Below, in pieces: positions 27,249 through 37,212 of a stretch of DNA of 64,000 bases; the first letter of the stretch is position 1, and every line of letters starts with the position of its first letter. A model generated the notes under the pieces. That model worked only from the letters and a program-made list of their open reading frames with translations, had not been told where the DNA came from and ran no database searches. Origin of the DNA: JBCCGR01 sp039029195 (lineage in GTDB: Bacteria; Pseudomonadota; Alphaproteobacteria; Rhizobiales; Rhizobiaceae); NCBI GenBank assembly GCA_039029195.1, contig JBCCGR010000019.1:14475-78474 (forward strand), in the 5' to 3' direction. A program made the translations under genes and the position numbers.

Positions 27249-28085
27249 CTACTTGATGACCGGAACACCGGTTGCTTCCTGCAACCATTCGGCTTCGATT
27301 TTGGCAAGCGTGCCATCTTTCTTCAGTTCACCAAGAGCGGCATTCACACAATCTTTGAGCGCGCTGCCCTCCACCATCAACAGGCCAAACTGGTCTGGGT
27401 TCTCTGCGCGGTCCGCGGGGAACTGACCCAGAATTGCACCGTCGGACAAAACCACCGCAGACAAATAAAGAGCGGTTGGCAGATCAAAGATAGCTGCATC
27501 GATCTGGTTGGACTTCATAGCTTCAACAACATTGGTGTTGTCATCGTAGAGCAGTGGATCGCTTTCGGGTTTGATGATTTCGGTCACAACGGGCAGCGCG
27601 GTTGTGCTTGCGACGGCACCCCATTTCAGTTTTTTGAGGCTGGAGAGTTCTGCTTTCGCTCCTGCCTCGACTGTAGGTTTGCGAACCAGAACCGCCATGG
27701 CTGCCGAATAGTAGGGTTCTGAGAAGTCAACGACCTTTTCCCGATCCGCTGTGATGGAAAACTGCTGAAGGTTGAAGTCAAAATCCTTTTCGCCGGGCTG
27801 AATGGCCTGATCGAAGGAGGTTCTGGTCCACTTCACCTTGTCTTTTGCAAAACCCATGCGGTCGGCAACGGCAAAGGCCACAGCAGCTTCGTAACCTTTG
27901 CCGGCTTCAGGCTTGTCATCTATTACCCACGGATAGTAGGCGGGATTGCCGGTCGCAATGGTCAACATGCCTGCGGTTACGGTATTTCCTTCGGCACAGG
28001 ATGCGGCATTCGCAGTTCCGGCGCTAACCGATGCGAGAGTGGCCACTGAGACAAAGGCCGAAGCCAGAAGAACTTTCTTGAACAT
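27249..28085 (-). CDS. Polar amino acid ABC transporter substrate-binding protein
   Basis: A 278-residue periplasmic binding protein (SBP family 3). It has a signal peptide (MFKKVLLASAFVSVATLA, cut near ANA), then the family pattern GKGYEAAVAFAVADRMG and ITADREKVVDFSEPYYSA. The ATG at 28085, with GGAG 7 bases upstream, is preferred over a TTG 12 bases earlier. It is first in a three-gene operon with the permease and ATPase. The ligand is not predictable beyond amino acid or a similar small polar compound. Confidence 0.94.
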   Translation of the reverse strand: MFKKVLLASAFVSVATLASVSAGTANAASCAEGNTVTAGMLTIATGNPAYYPWVIDDKPEAGKGYEAAVAFAVADRMGFAKDKVKWTRTSFDQAIQPGEKDFDFNLQQFSITADREKVVDFSEPYYSAAMAVLVRKPTVEAGAKAELSSLKKLKWGAVASTTALPVVTEIIKPESDPLLYDDNTNVVEAMKSNQIDAAIFDLPTALYLSAVVLSDGAILGQFPADRAENPDQFGLLMVEGSALKDCVNAALGELKKDGTLAKIEAEWLQEATGVPVIK

Positions 28086-28270
28086 CACAAACTCCAAATT
28101 CCCTGCTTGCTGGTTGGTCTGGGTCTAATTGTTTGAAGGTCAGTGCGCGCGTGCGGCACACGAGGCAAGTTTCGCCCCGTCCTCATATGATCAAGCATTC
28201 ATGGGTACGCAAAATTTGTCCAGCCGAAATATCGGTGTCAACACCTGCGATCAATGCAGCGCTGTTACTG

Positions 28271-30076
28271 TCAGGCTTGAGGTGCGCGCTGCTTTACGTA
28301 AGAGCCGGGTGCTGCTTCCAGAACGGGATAGGTCTCAGAACCAGGTAGGCGCGCCTTGACCAAAGTTCCTGCCCGCTTGGTGAACCATTTGTTCCATTTG
28401 TCCCACCAGGAGCCCTCATGGAATTCTGCATCCTGTGCCCATTGATCGAGCGTTTGAACAGTTGAGCCCGGATCAGCCTCATTCAGCCAATGTCCGTATT
28501 TCTTGGCTGCTGGTGGATTCACGATGCCGGCTATGTGGCCTGATTGGGCCAGGACAAAGTTCTTTTTGCCGCTGGTTTTGTTCAAACCCTTGAAGGATGA
28601 CTGCCATGGAGCAATGTGATCCGACTTTGTCGCGATCACATAGATCGGCAAGTCGACGTCGGCCATGTCGAGCGTTTCGCCCAACACCTCAAACCGACCT
28701 TCGCTGAAATCATTGCTGCGATAGAGACCGTAGAGATATTCTCGCGCCATTCGAGCCGGCAGATTTGTGGAATCGCTGTTCCAGTACAGCAGGTCAAAAG
28801 CTGGCGGCTTTTCGCCAAGCATATACGAGCGGATCGCCGGACCGTAGACCAGATCGCGGGCGCGTAGATATGAGAAGGTGCGCGCCATATAAAAGGCTTC
28901 AAAAAAGCCCTTCTCTTCGACTTCACCCTCAATACCCTTGAGGAAGGCATCGTCAATGAAGACCGAAAGTTCACCCGGGTCTTCAAAGTCGGTGAGCGTG
29001 GTGAAATAAGTCGCCGACTGAATGCTGTCATCACCGATTTTGGCCATGTGGGCGAGCGACAGAGTGAGCAGTGTGCCTGCAATGCAATATCCGATCGCGT
29101 TGACTTTGGGCTGGCCGGTGATTTCCTTCACTACGCGGACGGCTTCGAACACACCTTCCTGCATATAGGTGTCGATGCCGACATCGCGATAAGTGCCGTC
29201 CGGGTTCACCCAGGAAACCACGAATACGGTAAAACCGGCGTCCACCGCATATTTGATGAAGCTGTTTTCTGGTTTGAGATCGAGAATATAAAACTTGTTG
29301 ATCCAGGGCGGGAAAAGGATCAACGGGATTTTGCGAACCTTTTCTGTTGTCGGCGCATACTGGATCAGCTGGAACATGCGATTTTGATAGACGACCGACC
29401 CAGGCGTTGTGGCGATGTTCTCACCGACCTCGAAACTGTCGGGGTCAGACAGTGTGACCAGCAATTCACCGTCATTGGCTTCCAGATCGCGGACGAAGTT
29501 TTCAAGCCCCTCCACCAAAGACTTGCCCTCGGTTTCGAGCGCCTTTTGCAACGCATCGGGATTTGTGGGCAGGAAGTTGAGTGGTGAAAACATGTCCACC
29601 ACCTGTTGGGTAAAGAATTGAACACGGCGTTTTTCGTCGTCTGACAGAGCGCTCAGGTCGCCTGTTGATTCTTCAATTGCCCGCGCCGTGAGCAGATATT
29701 GCTCCTTTACATTTTGGAAAAACGGGTGCGAATCCCACAAAGGGTTTCGAAATCGTCGATCTTTCGAAGAATTTTCATCTCGTTCTTTAGTCGTAATTCC
29801 CATCAGCGCAGACTGTGCCTGCGACCAGTGCTTGAGTGATTCCCCCCAGAATGCGGCCTGTTTTTCGAACATTTTGGCCGGATCTGCCACAAAATCGGCC
29901 ATAAATGCCGATGCCGCCTTTTGGTAGAGCTGTGGATCAGGGCCAAGCAGTTGAGGATTGGTGGGCCGTTTTTTGGCTAAAACCTGCGTCAACCTTTGGC
30001 TTAACGCCTCCAGTTTGGCGATATTGGCCTGCATTTCGGCGCTCATGTCACCGGGTTCCTTTGACAGATCAGTCAT
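28271..30076 (-). CDS. phaC: Class I poly-beta-hydroxybutyrate synthase
   Basis: A 601-residue polymerase that links 3-hydroxybutyryl-CoA units into PHB at the granule. The lipase-box-like GYCIAGT places the nucleophile at Cys331; the partner Asp is in KSDHIAPW and His in SGHIAGIVNPP. The N-terminal domain (about residues 40-230) holds the expected PhaC_N motifs such as RFRNPLWDSHPFF. It is divergent from the depolymerase gene with about 75 bases between starts. An in-frame ATG at residue 11 has a better AGGA site and could be the true start. Confidence 0.97.
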   Translation of the reverse strand: MTDLSKEPGDMSAEMQANIAKLEALSQRLTQVLAKKRPTNPQLLGPDPQLYQKAASAFMADFVADPAKMFEKQAAFWGESLKHWSQAQSALMGITTKERDENSSKDRRFRNPLWDSHPFFQNVKEQYLLTARAIEESTGDLSALSDDEKRRVQFFTQQVVDMFSPLNFLPTNPDALQKALETEGKSLVEGLENFVRDLEANDGELLVTLSDPDSFEVGENIATTPGSVVYQNRMFQLIQYAPTTEKVRKIPLILFPPWINKFYILDLKPENSFIKYAVDAGFTVFVVSWVNPDGTYRDVGIDTYMQEGVFEAVRVVKEITGQPKVNAIGYCIAGTLLTLSLAHMAKIGDDSIQSATYFTTLTDFEDPGELSVFIDDAFLKGIEGEVEEKGFFEAFYMARTFSYLRARDLVYGPAIRSYMLGEKPPAFDLLYWNSDSTNLPARMAREYLYGLYRSNDFSEGRFEVLGETLDMADVDLPIYVIATKSDHIAPWQSSFKGLNKTSGKKNFVLAQSGHIAGIVNPPAAKKYGHWLNEADPGSTVQTLDQWAQDAEFHEGSWWDKWNKWFTKRAGTLVKARLPGSETYPVLEAAPGSYVKQRAPQA

Positions 30077-30151
30077 AAATTGCCATTTCTTCGATCAAGC
30101 GACCCTCCCATCGCAGACATTACTGCATTCTTTAGACAAAGCGAACAATCA

Positions 30152-31414
30152 ATGCACTCTCTGACCGGTTACGACTATTTCGAAAGCATGCGCCAAGCGA
30201 ACCAGTGGCTTGGGGCCACTGCACACGCGTTTTGGGGCAATCCGGCATTTTCACTGGCCGCCCACCCGGCACCGGCAATGCTTGCGGCTTGGGGCAAGGT
30301 AACTGAGCGTGCTTTTGATCGCGTTGCCGCCAAACCAGATTGGGGTATCGACAGCGTGGTTAGCGACCATCGCGAATGTGTGGTCACCATCCAGACTTTG
30401 ATCGACAAACCATTTGGCAGCCTCATTCAGTTTCGCGTGGAAAGGGTGGAGAAACCCCGCCCGCGGATTCTGCTTGTTGCACCAATGTCGGGTCACTACG
30501 CCACGCTTGTGCGCAAGACTGTGATCAGCCTTTTGCCGGACTGCGACGTGTTCGTGACCGAGTGGCACAATGCTCGAGAAATCCCAGTTTCGGCCGGCAA
30601 GTTCGATATCGAGGACTTTACGCTCTATCTCGTTGACTTCATGCAGCATCTGGGTCGTGACACACATGTGGTCGCTGTTTGCCAGCCGGCACCGCTTTCG
30701 CTCGCTGCGACCGCATATCTCGCTGAAAAGGACCCCGACAGTCAGCCGCGGACGTTGACGCTGATTGGCGGACCGATTGATCCGGATGCCAACCCCACGG
30801 AAGTGACGGATTTTGGCAGACGCGTGACAATGGGTCAGCTGGAGCGGCATGTGATATATTCGGTGGGTGCTAGCTATCCCGGTGTTGGCCGTAAGGTCTA
30901 TCCCGGTGCAATGCAGCTTGCCTCGTTCATGTCGATGAAGTGGGATCAGCATTGTTCTGCCTATATGCAGCAGATTTTCGATGTGGCGGGAGGGCAGGCG
31001 GCGGATCATGACCGCCACAACACATTTTATGATGAGTATCTGGCGGTAATGGATATGACGGCGGAGTTCTATCTCTCCACCGTTGAACGCATCTTCAAAA
31101 ACCGTGAGATTGCCCGAAACGACTTTTATGTCGCTGGAAAGAAGGTCGACTTTTCAAAGATCACCAAAACAGCCGTGAAAACGGTTGAGGGCGGTCACGA
31201 TGATATTTCCGCTCCAGGGCAATGCGTTGCTGCACTTGGCTTGCTGACTGGTCTGTCTGACAAGCAGAAGGCACAGCATCTTGAACCTGAAGCCGGTCAC
31301 TATGGCATCTTTTCCGGGAAGGCGTGGCGCAACAATATCCGCCCGTTGGTGCTCGAATTCATCGCCGCTCATTCAGGCGTGGAGAAAATGCGGGCCACCA
31401 AAAAAGCGGCATAG
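30152..31414 (+). CDS. phaZ: Intracellular PHB depolymerase
   Basis: A protein of about 420 residues that mobilises stored PHB in the cytoplasm. It fits the intracellular (PhaZ1-type) depolymerase family: LLVAPMSGHYATLVRKTV, TEWHNAREIP, the nucleophile region VVAVCQPAP (Cys177, as in the Cys-dependent enzymes) and C-terminal EPEAGHYGIFSGKAWRN with the catalytic His. I take the ATG at 30152; the frame opens earlier at a TTG (30080) next to the phaC start, but the added residues look unlike the family. It is divergent from phaC. Confidence 0.93.
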   Translation: MHSLTGYDYFESMRQANQWLGATAHAFWGNPAFSLAAHPAPAMLAAWGKVTERAFDRVAAKPDWGIDSVVSDHRECVVTIQTLIDKPFGSLIQFRVERVEKPRPRILLVAPMSGHYATLVRKTVISLLPDCDVFVTEWHNAREIPVSAGKFDIEDFTLYLVDFMQHLGRDTHVVAVCQPAPLSLAATAYLAEKDPDSQPRTLTLIGGPIDPDANPTEVTDFGRRVTMGQLERHVIYSVGASYPGVGRKVYPGAMQLASFMSMKWDQHCSAYMQQIFDVAGGQAADHDRHNTFYDEYLAVMDMTAEFYLSTVERIFKNREIARNDFYVAGKKVDFSKITKTAVKTVEGGHDDISAPGQCVAALGLLTGLSDKQKAQHLEPEAGHYGIFSGKAWRNNIRPLVLEFIAAHSGVEKMRATKKAA

Positions 31415-31504
31415 GGCGAGGTTCGCGTTTGCATTGACCGGCGCAGATGCGTCGGTCAGCACAACGCGGGCTGTCGAATTGAAATCGACCAGAGCGGCTT
31501 AACA

Positions 31505-34138
31505 TCAGCGGCTTTTCAGCAACCGGTCCAGATAGTCGAGTTCCACCTTCGGGCGGAACGGCTCTGACAGCCGACGCCGAATCGCTTCCAGAATTTTACG
31601 GGCGCGCTGGGCATCAATTTCGTCCGGCACATCGACGGATTCCCCGAAATCAGGTCCACGGCGCTGCTGCCGTCGGCCAAGCGGATCGGGATCGCCATTG
31701 CGTTGCTGGCCGTTTGGATCGGTGCCGCCACGCTCGCCTGCCATCATCTGTTGCATTTGTTGCATCATCTGCTGAGCGCCTTTGCGCATGGCCTGCAGTG
31801 CGCGGCCCTGTTCCTCGACGGCCTGACCGTTGTTGCCCTCGCCAAGGGCATCCTTCGCATTGCCCATAGCCTTGCCAGCATCACCCAATTCGCGACCGGC
31901 ATCGGTGCCCTGCTGATTGAGCCGATCCATAAACTGTTTCAAACGGTCCTGAAGCGCACCCTGTTCTTTTTGGAGTTGCTTCAATGCCTGAGCAAACTCC
32001 TCTGCCGTCATGGGGCGTTGGCCACCCTGATTTTGTTGACCACCCTGCTGACCCTGGCGTTGGCCGTTCTGCTGTCGCTGGCCCTGCTGACCTTGTTGAC
32101 CTTGCTGGTTCTGCCTTTGACGCTGCATGCCAAAGGTTTGATCCATTAGGTCCTGCTGGCGCTTCATCATGTCGGCAAGTTCGTTCATTTGCTTGCGAAA
32201 CTGATCTCCGTCCTCGCCCATGCGTTGCTGTTGATGACGCCCAGCCTGCAGATTGTCCATCATCTGCTGCAACTGGTTGAGGAGTTCGCGGGCGGCGTCC
32301 TTCGAACCGGATTTAGCAAGGTTTTCAATCTGATCCATCATGCGGTCCAGATCGCGCTGGGAGAGCATCTGGGTGTTAGGATCAGCGCGCGCCATGTCCT
32401 GATTTTGATTGCGCATGGCCTGCTGCGCGAGTTCCTTCATGAACTCGTTCATGGCCTCCCGCAGCTCTTTCATGAGCTTGTCGATTTCTTCGTCGCTTGC
32501 CCCATTCTCAAGGGCCTCGCTCAACCGTTCCTGAGCCTCCCGCAAGCGGCGTTCGGCATTGGAGAGGTCGCCATCTTCGACGTCGAGCGCGATATCCCAC
32601 AACAGATCAACCACTTTGCGCAGGTCATCGTCTGTGAGCGCATTTTGAATGGAGCGCCGTGCCACACGAATGCCCATATAGACAGCCGCGTCATTGATGA
32701 ACGTCTCAGGCTCGTGGGTGGTGAACACATCAAGCATTGCGGCGACGTGAGGCGCGCTGCGAGCATCCATCGCCAGAATTCGGCGTTGCTCGGCAATGGC
32801 TGCGGCCAGCGGCTTGGAGAATCGGCGCGATGGCAGCAGAAACTCGTGTGCTTCGCTTTCCCCAATTTTGCCGGCCACATCGGTGGCAACCAGCTTGAGG
32901 CTGACCATGGCGCCGGCCCAGGGGTGATTTGTCAGATCGCGGCTTGTGCGCTGAACACCCGCTTTCGCGTTGCGGCGGGGGAGGGGCAGTGAAAAGTCCG
33001 GCGCATCGTAAAGTGGCCGTGCTGCACGATTTCCAGCAGTCGAACCGTTTCCGGCGCCGTCATCTGAGACTGGCCGGATTTCCGCCCGCGCCGATGCCAC
33101 GCCATAATCATCTTTGATCTGATAGAGCAATTGCAGCGCGCCACGCAGAGCCTGAGACGGCGGTTCCGCATGGCTGATCTGTGGTGGTGTGTCTTCAATA
33201 ACCGTAAATGCCCACCGCTTCAGTTCGGTTTCGCCAGACATCAGAACGATGTCGCCATCCCCTTTCAGATCAAACTGATATTCCACCCGCTTGGTGAGTG
33301 CCTTCTCAGAAACGGGATCATCGGTTTCCTTTTCCGATTTTGTCGCCGGTTTGATGTCTGAGGTTCCAACTGAGGTTTCAAATTGAACGCTTGCCTCAAC
33401 ATCATTGGCAATCCGGAGCACAAACTTGCTGGCTTCCGGGACATTCCACGCTTTGCCGGAATTGCCGTCTGGTGCCACAGCGGTTTTCCGCGTCAGGAAG
33501 ATCGGCGGGCGGTTGGTGTAAGCGGGTGGCGTGACCCAAGCGTCAAGCCGGGCCTCACGGGCCTTGACCACAGACTGAGGCGTAAACGCCGAGACAATTC
33601 GATCAAAGTGGTTTCCGGCGCCATAGCCAAATGCGATGAACAGGAGCAGGGGGGCGATGGCACGCAGTGCATATGGATCGCGCTCGGCCAAAGACGGGCG
33701 CGGTAAATCGGCTCTGACCGCACGTACCCTGTCAGACATGCGTTTTTTGTGCTCTCGCCACAACGCGCGGGCAAATGGGCTGCTTTTTGTGTCCTCAATA
33801 CTGTCAGACTGCGTCGAGATCGGCTGATGCGCCAACGCATTGAAACGCTCCAGTCGTGTGTCAATCTGGGCGGAAGTTGGCGCCCGGAAATGGCGCAACA
33901 TGCTGATTGCGTACAGTGTTCCGATTCCGAACACGCCAAGCAAAGCGTAGCGTGCCAAATCCGGCAAGTATTTCCAAAGATCAAACCAGGACACCGAAAG
34001 GAAGAGGCTGACCACCAGAAACAATGGCATCAGCAACGGCCACAACCGCTCCCAGGCAATTGCAATTGCGGTTGTGGTCCGACTGCCTTGCAGTCTTTTG
34101 TCCAGTGAACGCCCGTTTCGTACCTGCTCTTCAGCCAA
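31505..34138 (-). CDS. DUF4175/TIGR02302 family membrane protein
   Basis: An 877-residue alphaproteobacterial protein of unknown function. Two or three hydrophobic segments occur near residues 28-75, with another near 160-180. Beta-rich and helical regions follow, then a strikingly Gln/Gly/Arg-rich, Met-rich stretch (about residues 600-790) with runs such as QQGQQGQQGQRQQNGQRQ. The C-terminus is more ordered (VPDEIDAQRARKILEAIRRR). It starts at a TTG (34138) with AGGTG upstream. It lies downstream of lysA, the usual place for this family in rhizobia. I expect a membrane-anchored protein with a large periplasmic part. Confidence 0.85.
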   Translation of the reverse strand: MAEEQVRNGRSLDKRLQGSRTTTAIAIAWERLWPLLMPLFLVVSLFLSVSWFDLWKYLPDLARYALLGVFGIGTLYAISMLRHFRAPTSAQIDTRLERFNALAHQPISTQSDSIEDTKSSPFARALWREHKKRMSDRVRAVRADLPRPSLAERDPYALRAIAPLLLFIAFGYGAGNHFDRIVSAFTPQSVVKAREARLDAWVTPPAYTNRPPIFLTRKTAVAPDGNSGKAWNVPEASKFVLRIANDVEASVQFETSVGTSDIKPATKSEKETDDPVSEKALTKRVEYQFDLKGDGDIVLMSGETELKRWAFTVIEDTPPQISHAEPPSQALRGALQLLYQIKDDYGVASARAEIRPVSDDGAGNGSTAGNRAARPLYDAPDFSLPLPRRNAKAGVQRTSRDLTNHPWAGAMVSLKLVATDVAGKIGESEAHEFLLPSRRFSKPLAAAIAEQRRILAMDARSAPHVAAMLDVFTTHEPETFINDAAVYMGIRVARRSIQNALTDDDLRKVVDLLWDIALDVEDGDLSNAERRLREAQERLSEALENGASDEEIDKLMKELREAMNEFMKELAQQAMRNQNQDMARADPNTQMLSQRDLDRMMDQIENLAKSGSKDAARELLNQLQQMMDNLQAGRHQQQRMGEDGDQFRKQMNELADMMKRQQDLMDQTFGMQRQRQNQQGQQGQQGQRQQNGQRQGQQGGQQNQGGQRPMTAEEFAQALKQLQKEQGALQDRLKQFMDRLNQQGTDAGRELGDAGKAMGNAKDALGEGNNGQAVEEQGRALQAMRKGAQQMMQQMQQMMAGERGGTDPNGQQRNGDPDPLGRRQQRRGPDFGESVDVPDEIDAQRARKILEAIRRRLSEPFRPKVELDYLDRLLKSR

Positions 34139-34365
34139 GGAGACACCTTTCAGTGGGGTGATACGCGAGTCTCAAATTGCGATTGCGGTCCACCTAACCT
34201 TTTGATTTCAAGGCCAATTTTCTTAAACCAGAGCAACACTGATTCGAACATACTTAGCATCCAGCGCTCAGGTTGACGTGAGGTTAGCACCGAAATGCGT
34301 CACAAAACGAGCCTAAATGGCAGAATTCCGGGAATTGTGATTGAGCAGCGGTTAGCGCGGCTGGC

Positions 34366-35631
34366 TCAAAGCCACTCAGGCACTGAATCGAGTGCAATCA
34401 AATCATCGTAGGTCGGCCTTGGGCGAACCACGTGAAACCTGTCACCATTTACCAGAACCTCGGGCACCAGCAGGCGGGAGTTGTAGGTAGACGACTGAAC
34501 CGCACCATAGGCTCCTGCGGAGCCAAAGGCCATGAGATCACCGGCTTCGAAGGCCGGGATTTCGCGTTCCTGCGCCAGATAGTCGCCGGATTCGCAAACC
34601 GGACCTACCACATCGGCCATGATGCGAGGACGATTGACAGCATCATGCTGCACCGGTCGCACTTCGTGCCAGGCCTCGTAAAGCGTCGGTCGGATGAGAT
34701 CATTCATTGCCGCATCGACAATAACAAATGCCTTGCTGCCGCCGTCTTTGACGCGGATCACCTTGGCGACCAGAACACCCGCATTGCCGACGATCAAACG
34801 GCCGGGCTCGAACATCACCTTGCAATCAAGATCGCGCACATGACGTTTGACGATTTCTGCGTAGGCTGAAGGGTCGGGTGGGGTTTCGGCGTCGTCCTGA
34901 TAAGGAATGCCCAAGCCGCCACCCAGATCCACATGCTCGATCGTCTGGCCATCAGCCCGCAGGTCGGCAATCAGCTCGCCAAGCCTGTCGAACGCGGCAT
35001 CAAACGGATCGAGCGCCGTGATTTGGCTGCCGATATGCATATCGATCCCGGTGATTTTGATCCCGGGAAGCTTCGCCGCTTCGGCGTAGATGCGCCGCGC
35101 CTCTTTCCATGGAACACCGAACTTATTCTCAGCCTTGCCAGTTGAAATCTTGGCATGGGTTTTCGCATCCACGTCGGGATTGATGCGGAACGAAATGCGC
35201 GCTGTCCTGCCCAGCGCTTCCGCGCGTTGCGAAAGGAGATGAACCTCATCTTCGGATTCCACGTTGAAGCACAAAATATCGGCTTCAAGAGCACAATCGA
35301 TTTCCTCAGCAGTTTTACCCACACCGGAAAACAGTATTTTTTCAGGTGGAATGCCCGCGGCCAGAACCCGACGCAGTTCACCTTCCGAAACAACATCGGC
35401 ACCACAGCCAAGATTTGCCAGCGTTTTCAGCACGGCCTGATTGGAATTCGCCTTCATGGCATAGCAGACCATCGCATCGATGTCGGCAAAGGCTTCCGAA
35501 AAGACCTTGTAGTGCCTTGTGAGTGTGGCGGTCGAATAGCAGTAGAATGGCGTGCCAACCTGTTCCGCAATATCGGGAATGCTCACGCCTTCGGCGTGCA
35601 AAACACCATCAACATAGTCGAAATGGTTCAT
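34366..35631 (-). CDS. lysA: Diaminopimelate decarboxylase
   Basis: A 421-residue PLP enzyme catalysing the last step of lysine synthesis. The PLP Lys is in CYAMKANSNQ; GGGLGIPY binds phosphate, FEPGRLIVGNAG and GPVCESGDYLAQ are the classical signatures (the last includes the Cys of the second subunit site). The C-terminal barrel ends FHVVRPRPTYDDLIALDSVP. Length and motifs are standard. It starts 45 bases after lptM. Confidence 0.97.
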   Translation of the reverse strand: MNHFDYVDGVLHAEGVSIPDIAEQVGTPFYCYSTATLTRHYKVFSEAFADIDAMVCYAMKANSNQAVLKTLANLGCGADVVSEGELRRVLAAGIPPEKILFSGVGKTAEEIDCALEADILCFNVESEDEVHLLSQRAEALGRTARISFRINPDVDAKTHAKISTGKAENKFGVPWKEARRIYAEAAKLPGIKITGIDMHIGSQITALDPFDAAFDRLGELIADLRADGQTIEHVDLGGGLGIPYQDDAETPPDPSAYAEIVKRHVRDLDCKVMFEPGRLIVGNAGVLVAKVIRVKDGGSKAFVIVDAAMNDLIRPTLYEAWHEVRPVQHDAVNRPRIMADVVGPVCESGDYLAQEREIPAFEAGDLMAFGSAGAYGAVQSSTYNSRLLVPEVLVNGDRFHVVRPRPTYDDLIALDSVPEWL

Positions 35632-35676
35632 GGTCGGGCCCGGATATTATGAAGGAAAAAAGCGAGAAGAAGTTCG

Positions 35677-35877
35677 CTATTGCAGCAGTGGATCAAGAAT
35701 GAACTTCTTGTTTTTGTTGTAAGTTTCAGGCTTGGTTTTTCCGGCGGCCTTGTCCTCTTCAGAAAGCTCCACTTCCGAAGGACGCAGCGGGTCTCCCTTG
35801 CGACCGCATCCGGCAAGCCCGATCATCAGCGCGAGTGCACCGAGAAGGAATATGGATCGGGAAGCATTTGCGATCAT
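35677..35877 (-). CDS. lptM: LptM-type small lipoprotein
   Basis: A 66-residue lipoprotein with an N-terminal hydrophobic segment and lipobox LAGC (Cys about residue 24), followed by GRKGDPLRPSE, the hallmark of the LptM (YifL) family, which helps disulfide maturation of the LptD translocon. It directly precedes lysA, the conserved arrangement in proteobacteria. The gene is easily missed because of its size. Confidence 0.9.
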   Translation of the reverse strand: MIANASRSIFLLGALALMIGLAGCGRKGDPLRPSEVELSEEDKAAGKTKPETYNKNKKFILDPLLQ

Positions 35878-35989
35878 CGAAAGTCAGGCTCGTTCAGCGA
35901 ATGGCAATCTGAATTGCCTCTCTATCACACTCCATTCACCTTGCCACCCGCGATGTGGGTCGCGGCAACAAAATGTGAGCGGGGCCGTC

Positions 35990-37207
35990 CTATCCCTGAT
36001 AGGCGCGAAACGCCACCACGGCATTGGTGCCACCAAAGGCGAAGGCATTGGATATTGCTGCCTTGATTGGGCGTTCACGGGCTTCATTCGGCGTGACGTC
36101 AAGATCGCAGTCCGGATCAGGTTCTTCGTAGTTGATGGTCGGTGGCACCACACCTTCGCGAATGGTGTTCACACAGGCGATCACTTCCAGCGCACCAGAC
36201 GCGCCAAGACAATGGGAGTGCATTGATTTGGTTGAAGAAAGTGACAGGTTGGTTGCGTGATTGCCAAAAACGGATTTGATGGCCGCCGTCTCGCTCGCAT
36301 CATTCGCTTTTGTGGCCGTACCATGGGCGTTGATGTAGTCAACGTCCTTAGGGTTGAGGCCTGCGTCACTCAAACAAAGTGATATAGCGCTCGCCATTCC
36401 ATCTTCTGCAGGCGCGACAATGTCACCCGCATCTGCACAAAGTCCGGCGCCCGCAAGTTCTGCCAGAATGTTTGCGCCCCTGGCTTTGGCATGCTCTTCG
36501 GTTTCCAGAACGGCAACTGCCGCCCCTTCACCCAGAACAAGACCGCTGCGATTGGCTGAGAACGGACGACAGGCATCCCGTGAAAGAACCCGCAGCGCTT
36601 CCCAGGCTTTCAGGCTGCCGAAGGTGAGGGGGGCTTCCGTGCCGCCCACCAGCATTACGTCGGCCCGACCGGCCCGCATCTGATCAAGCCCGCTCAGAAT
36701 CGCATGATTGGACGAGGAACAGGCAGAAGAAACGCCAAACACCGGGCCGCGCAGGCCAAATCGCATGCTCACCTGCCCAGCCGGTGCACCGGGCATGATG
36801 CGCGGCACGGAGAACACGTTGACGCGCTTTTTGCCTTCAACATAGAGCGCTTCATAGCCAGCCTGGATCGCATCACATCCGGCAATTCCTGTGCCGATTA
36901 TTGCCCCAGCCCGATGGGAACGGGCTTCGTCCACCTCAAGTCCGGCCTGCACCATGGCCTGATGAGCCGAAATCACCGTGTAAAAGGAAAACGGGTCCAT
37001 CGTGGACATGTCTTTGGGCTCAATCCCAATGTCGGGAATCTCGTCAATCTGGCCGCCAAACGTGACGCGTAAATCCTGTAGTGCCGGATTTCGATAGGGA
37101 GCAATTCCATTGCGCCCTTCGCGCATTCCGGCCCAAATTTCGTCTGCCGACGAACCGAGGCCGCAAATACCGCCGAGGCCCGTGATGACAATGCGCGGAG
37201 GCGCCAT
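35990..37207 (-). CDS. Beta-ketoacyl-ACP synthase (FabF/NodE-like)
   Basis: A 405-residue condensing enzyme with the C-H-H triad of the KAS II group: Cys163 in GVSSACSSSNHA, His295 in NAHGTAT and His332 in STKSMHSHCLGASGA, plus Lys327. It is paired with an ACP gene 5 bases upstream, without fabG, fabZ or acyltransferase genes. The pairing recalls nodE-nodF of rhizobia and other ACP-KS pairs that build unusual acyl chains. Because no partner enzymes are near, the pathway cannot be named; the housekeeping FabF is more likely elsewhere. Confidence 0.85.
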   Translation of the reverse strand: MAPPRIVITGLGGICGLGSSADEIWAGMREGRNGIAPYRNPALQDLRVTFGGQIDEIPDIGIEPKDMSTMDPFSFYTVISAHQAMVQAGLEVDEARSHRAGAIIGTGIAGCDAIQAGYEALYVEGKKRVNVFSVPRIMPGAPAGQVSMRFGLRGPVFGVSSACSSSNHAILSGLDQMRAGRADVMLVGGTEAPLTFGSLKAWEALRVLSRDACRPFSANRSGLVLGEGAAVAVLETEEHAKARGANILAELAGAGLCADAGDIVAPAEDGMASAISLCLSDAGLNPKDVDYINAHGTATKANDASETAAIKSVFGNHATNLSLSSTKSMHSHCLGASGALEVIACVNTIREGVVPPTINYEEPDPDCDLDVTPNEARERPIKAAISNAFAFGGTNAVVAFRAYQG

Positions 37208-37212
37208 GAGTG

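Noticed and set aside
34139..34365. Region between the DUF4175 gene and lysA, checked for a gene or riboswitch
   Set aside because: No open frame with a start signal and no recognised lysine-riboswitch pattern; I see nothing beyond a probable promoter.
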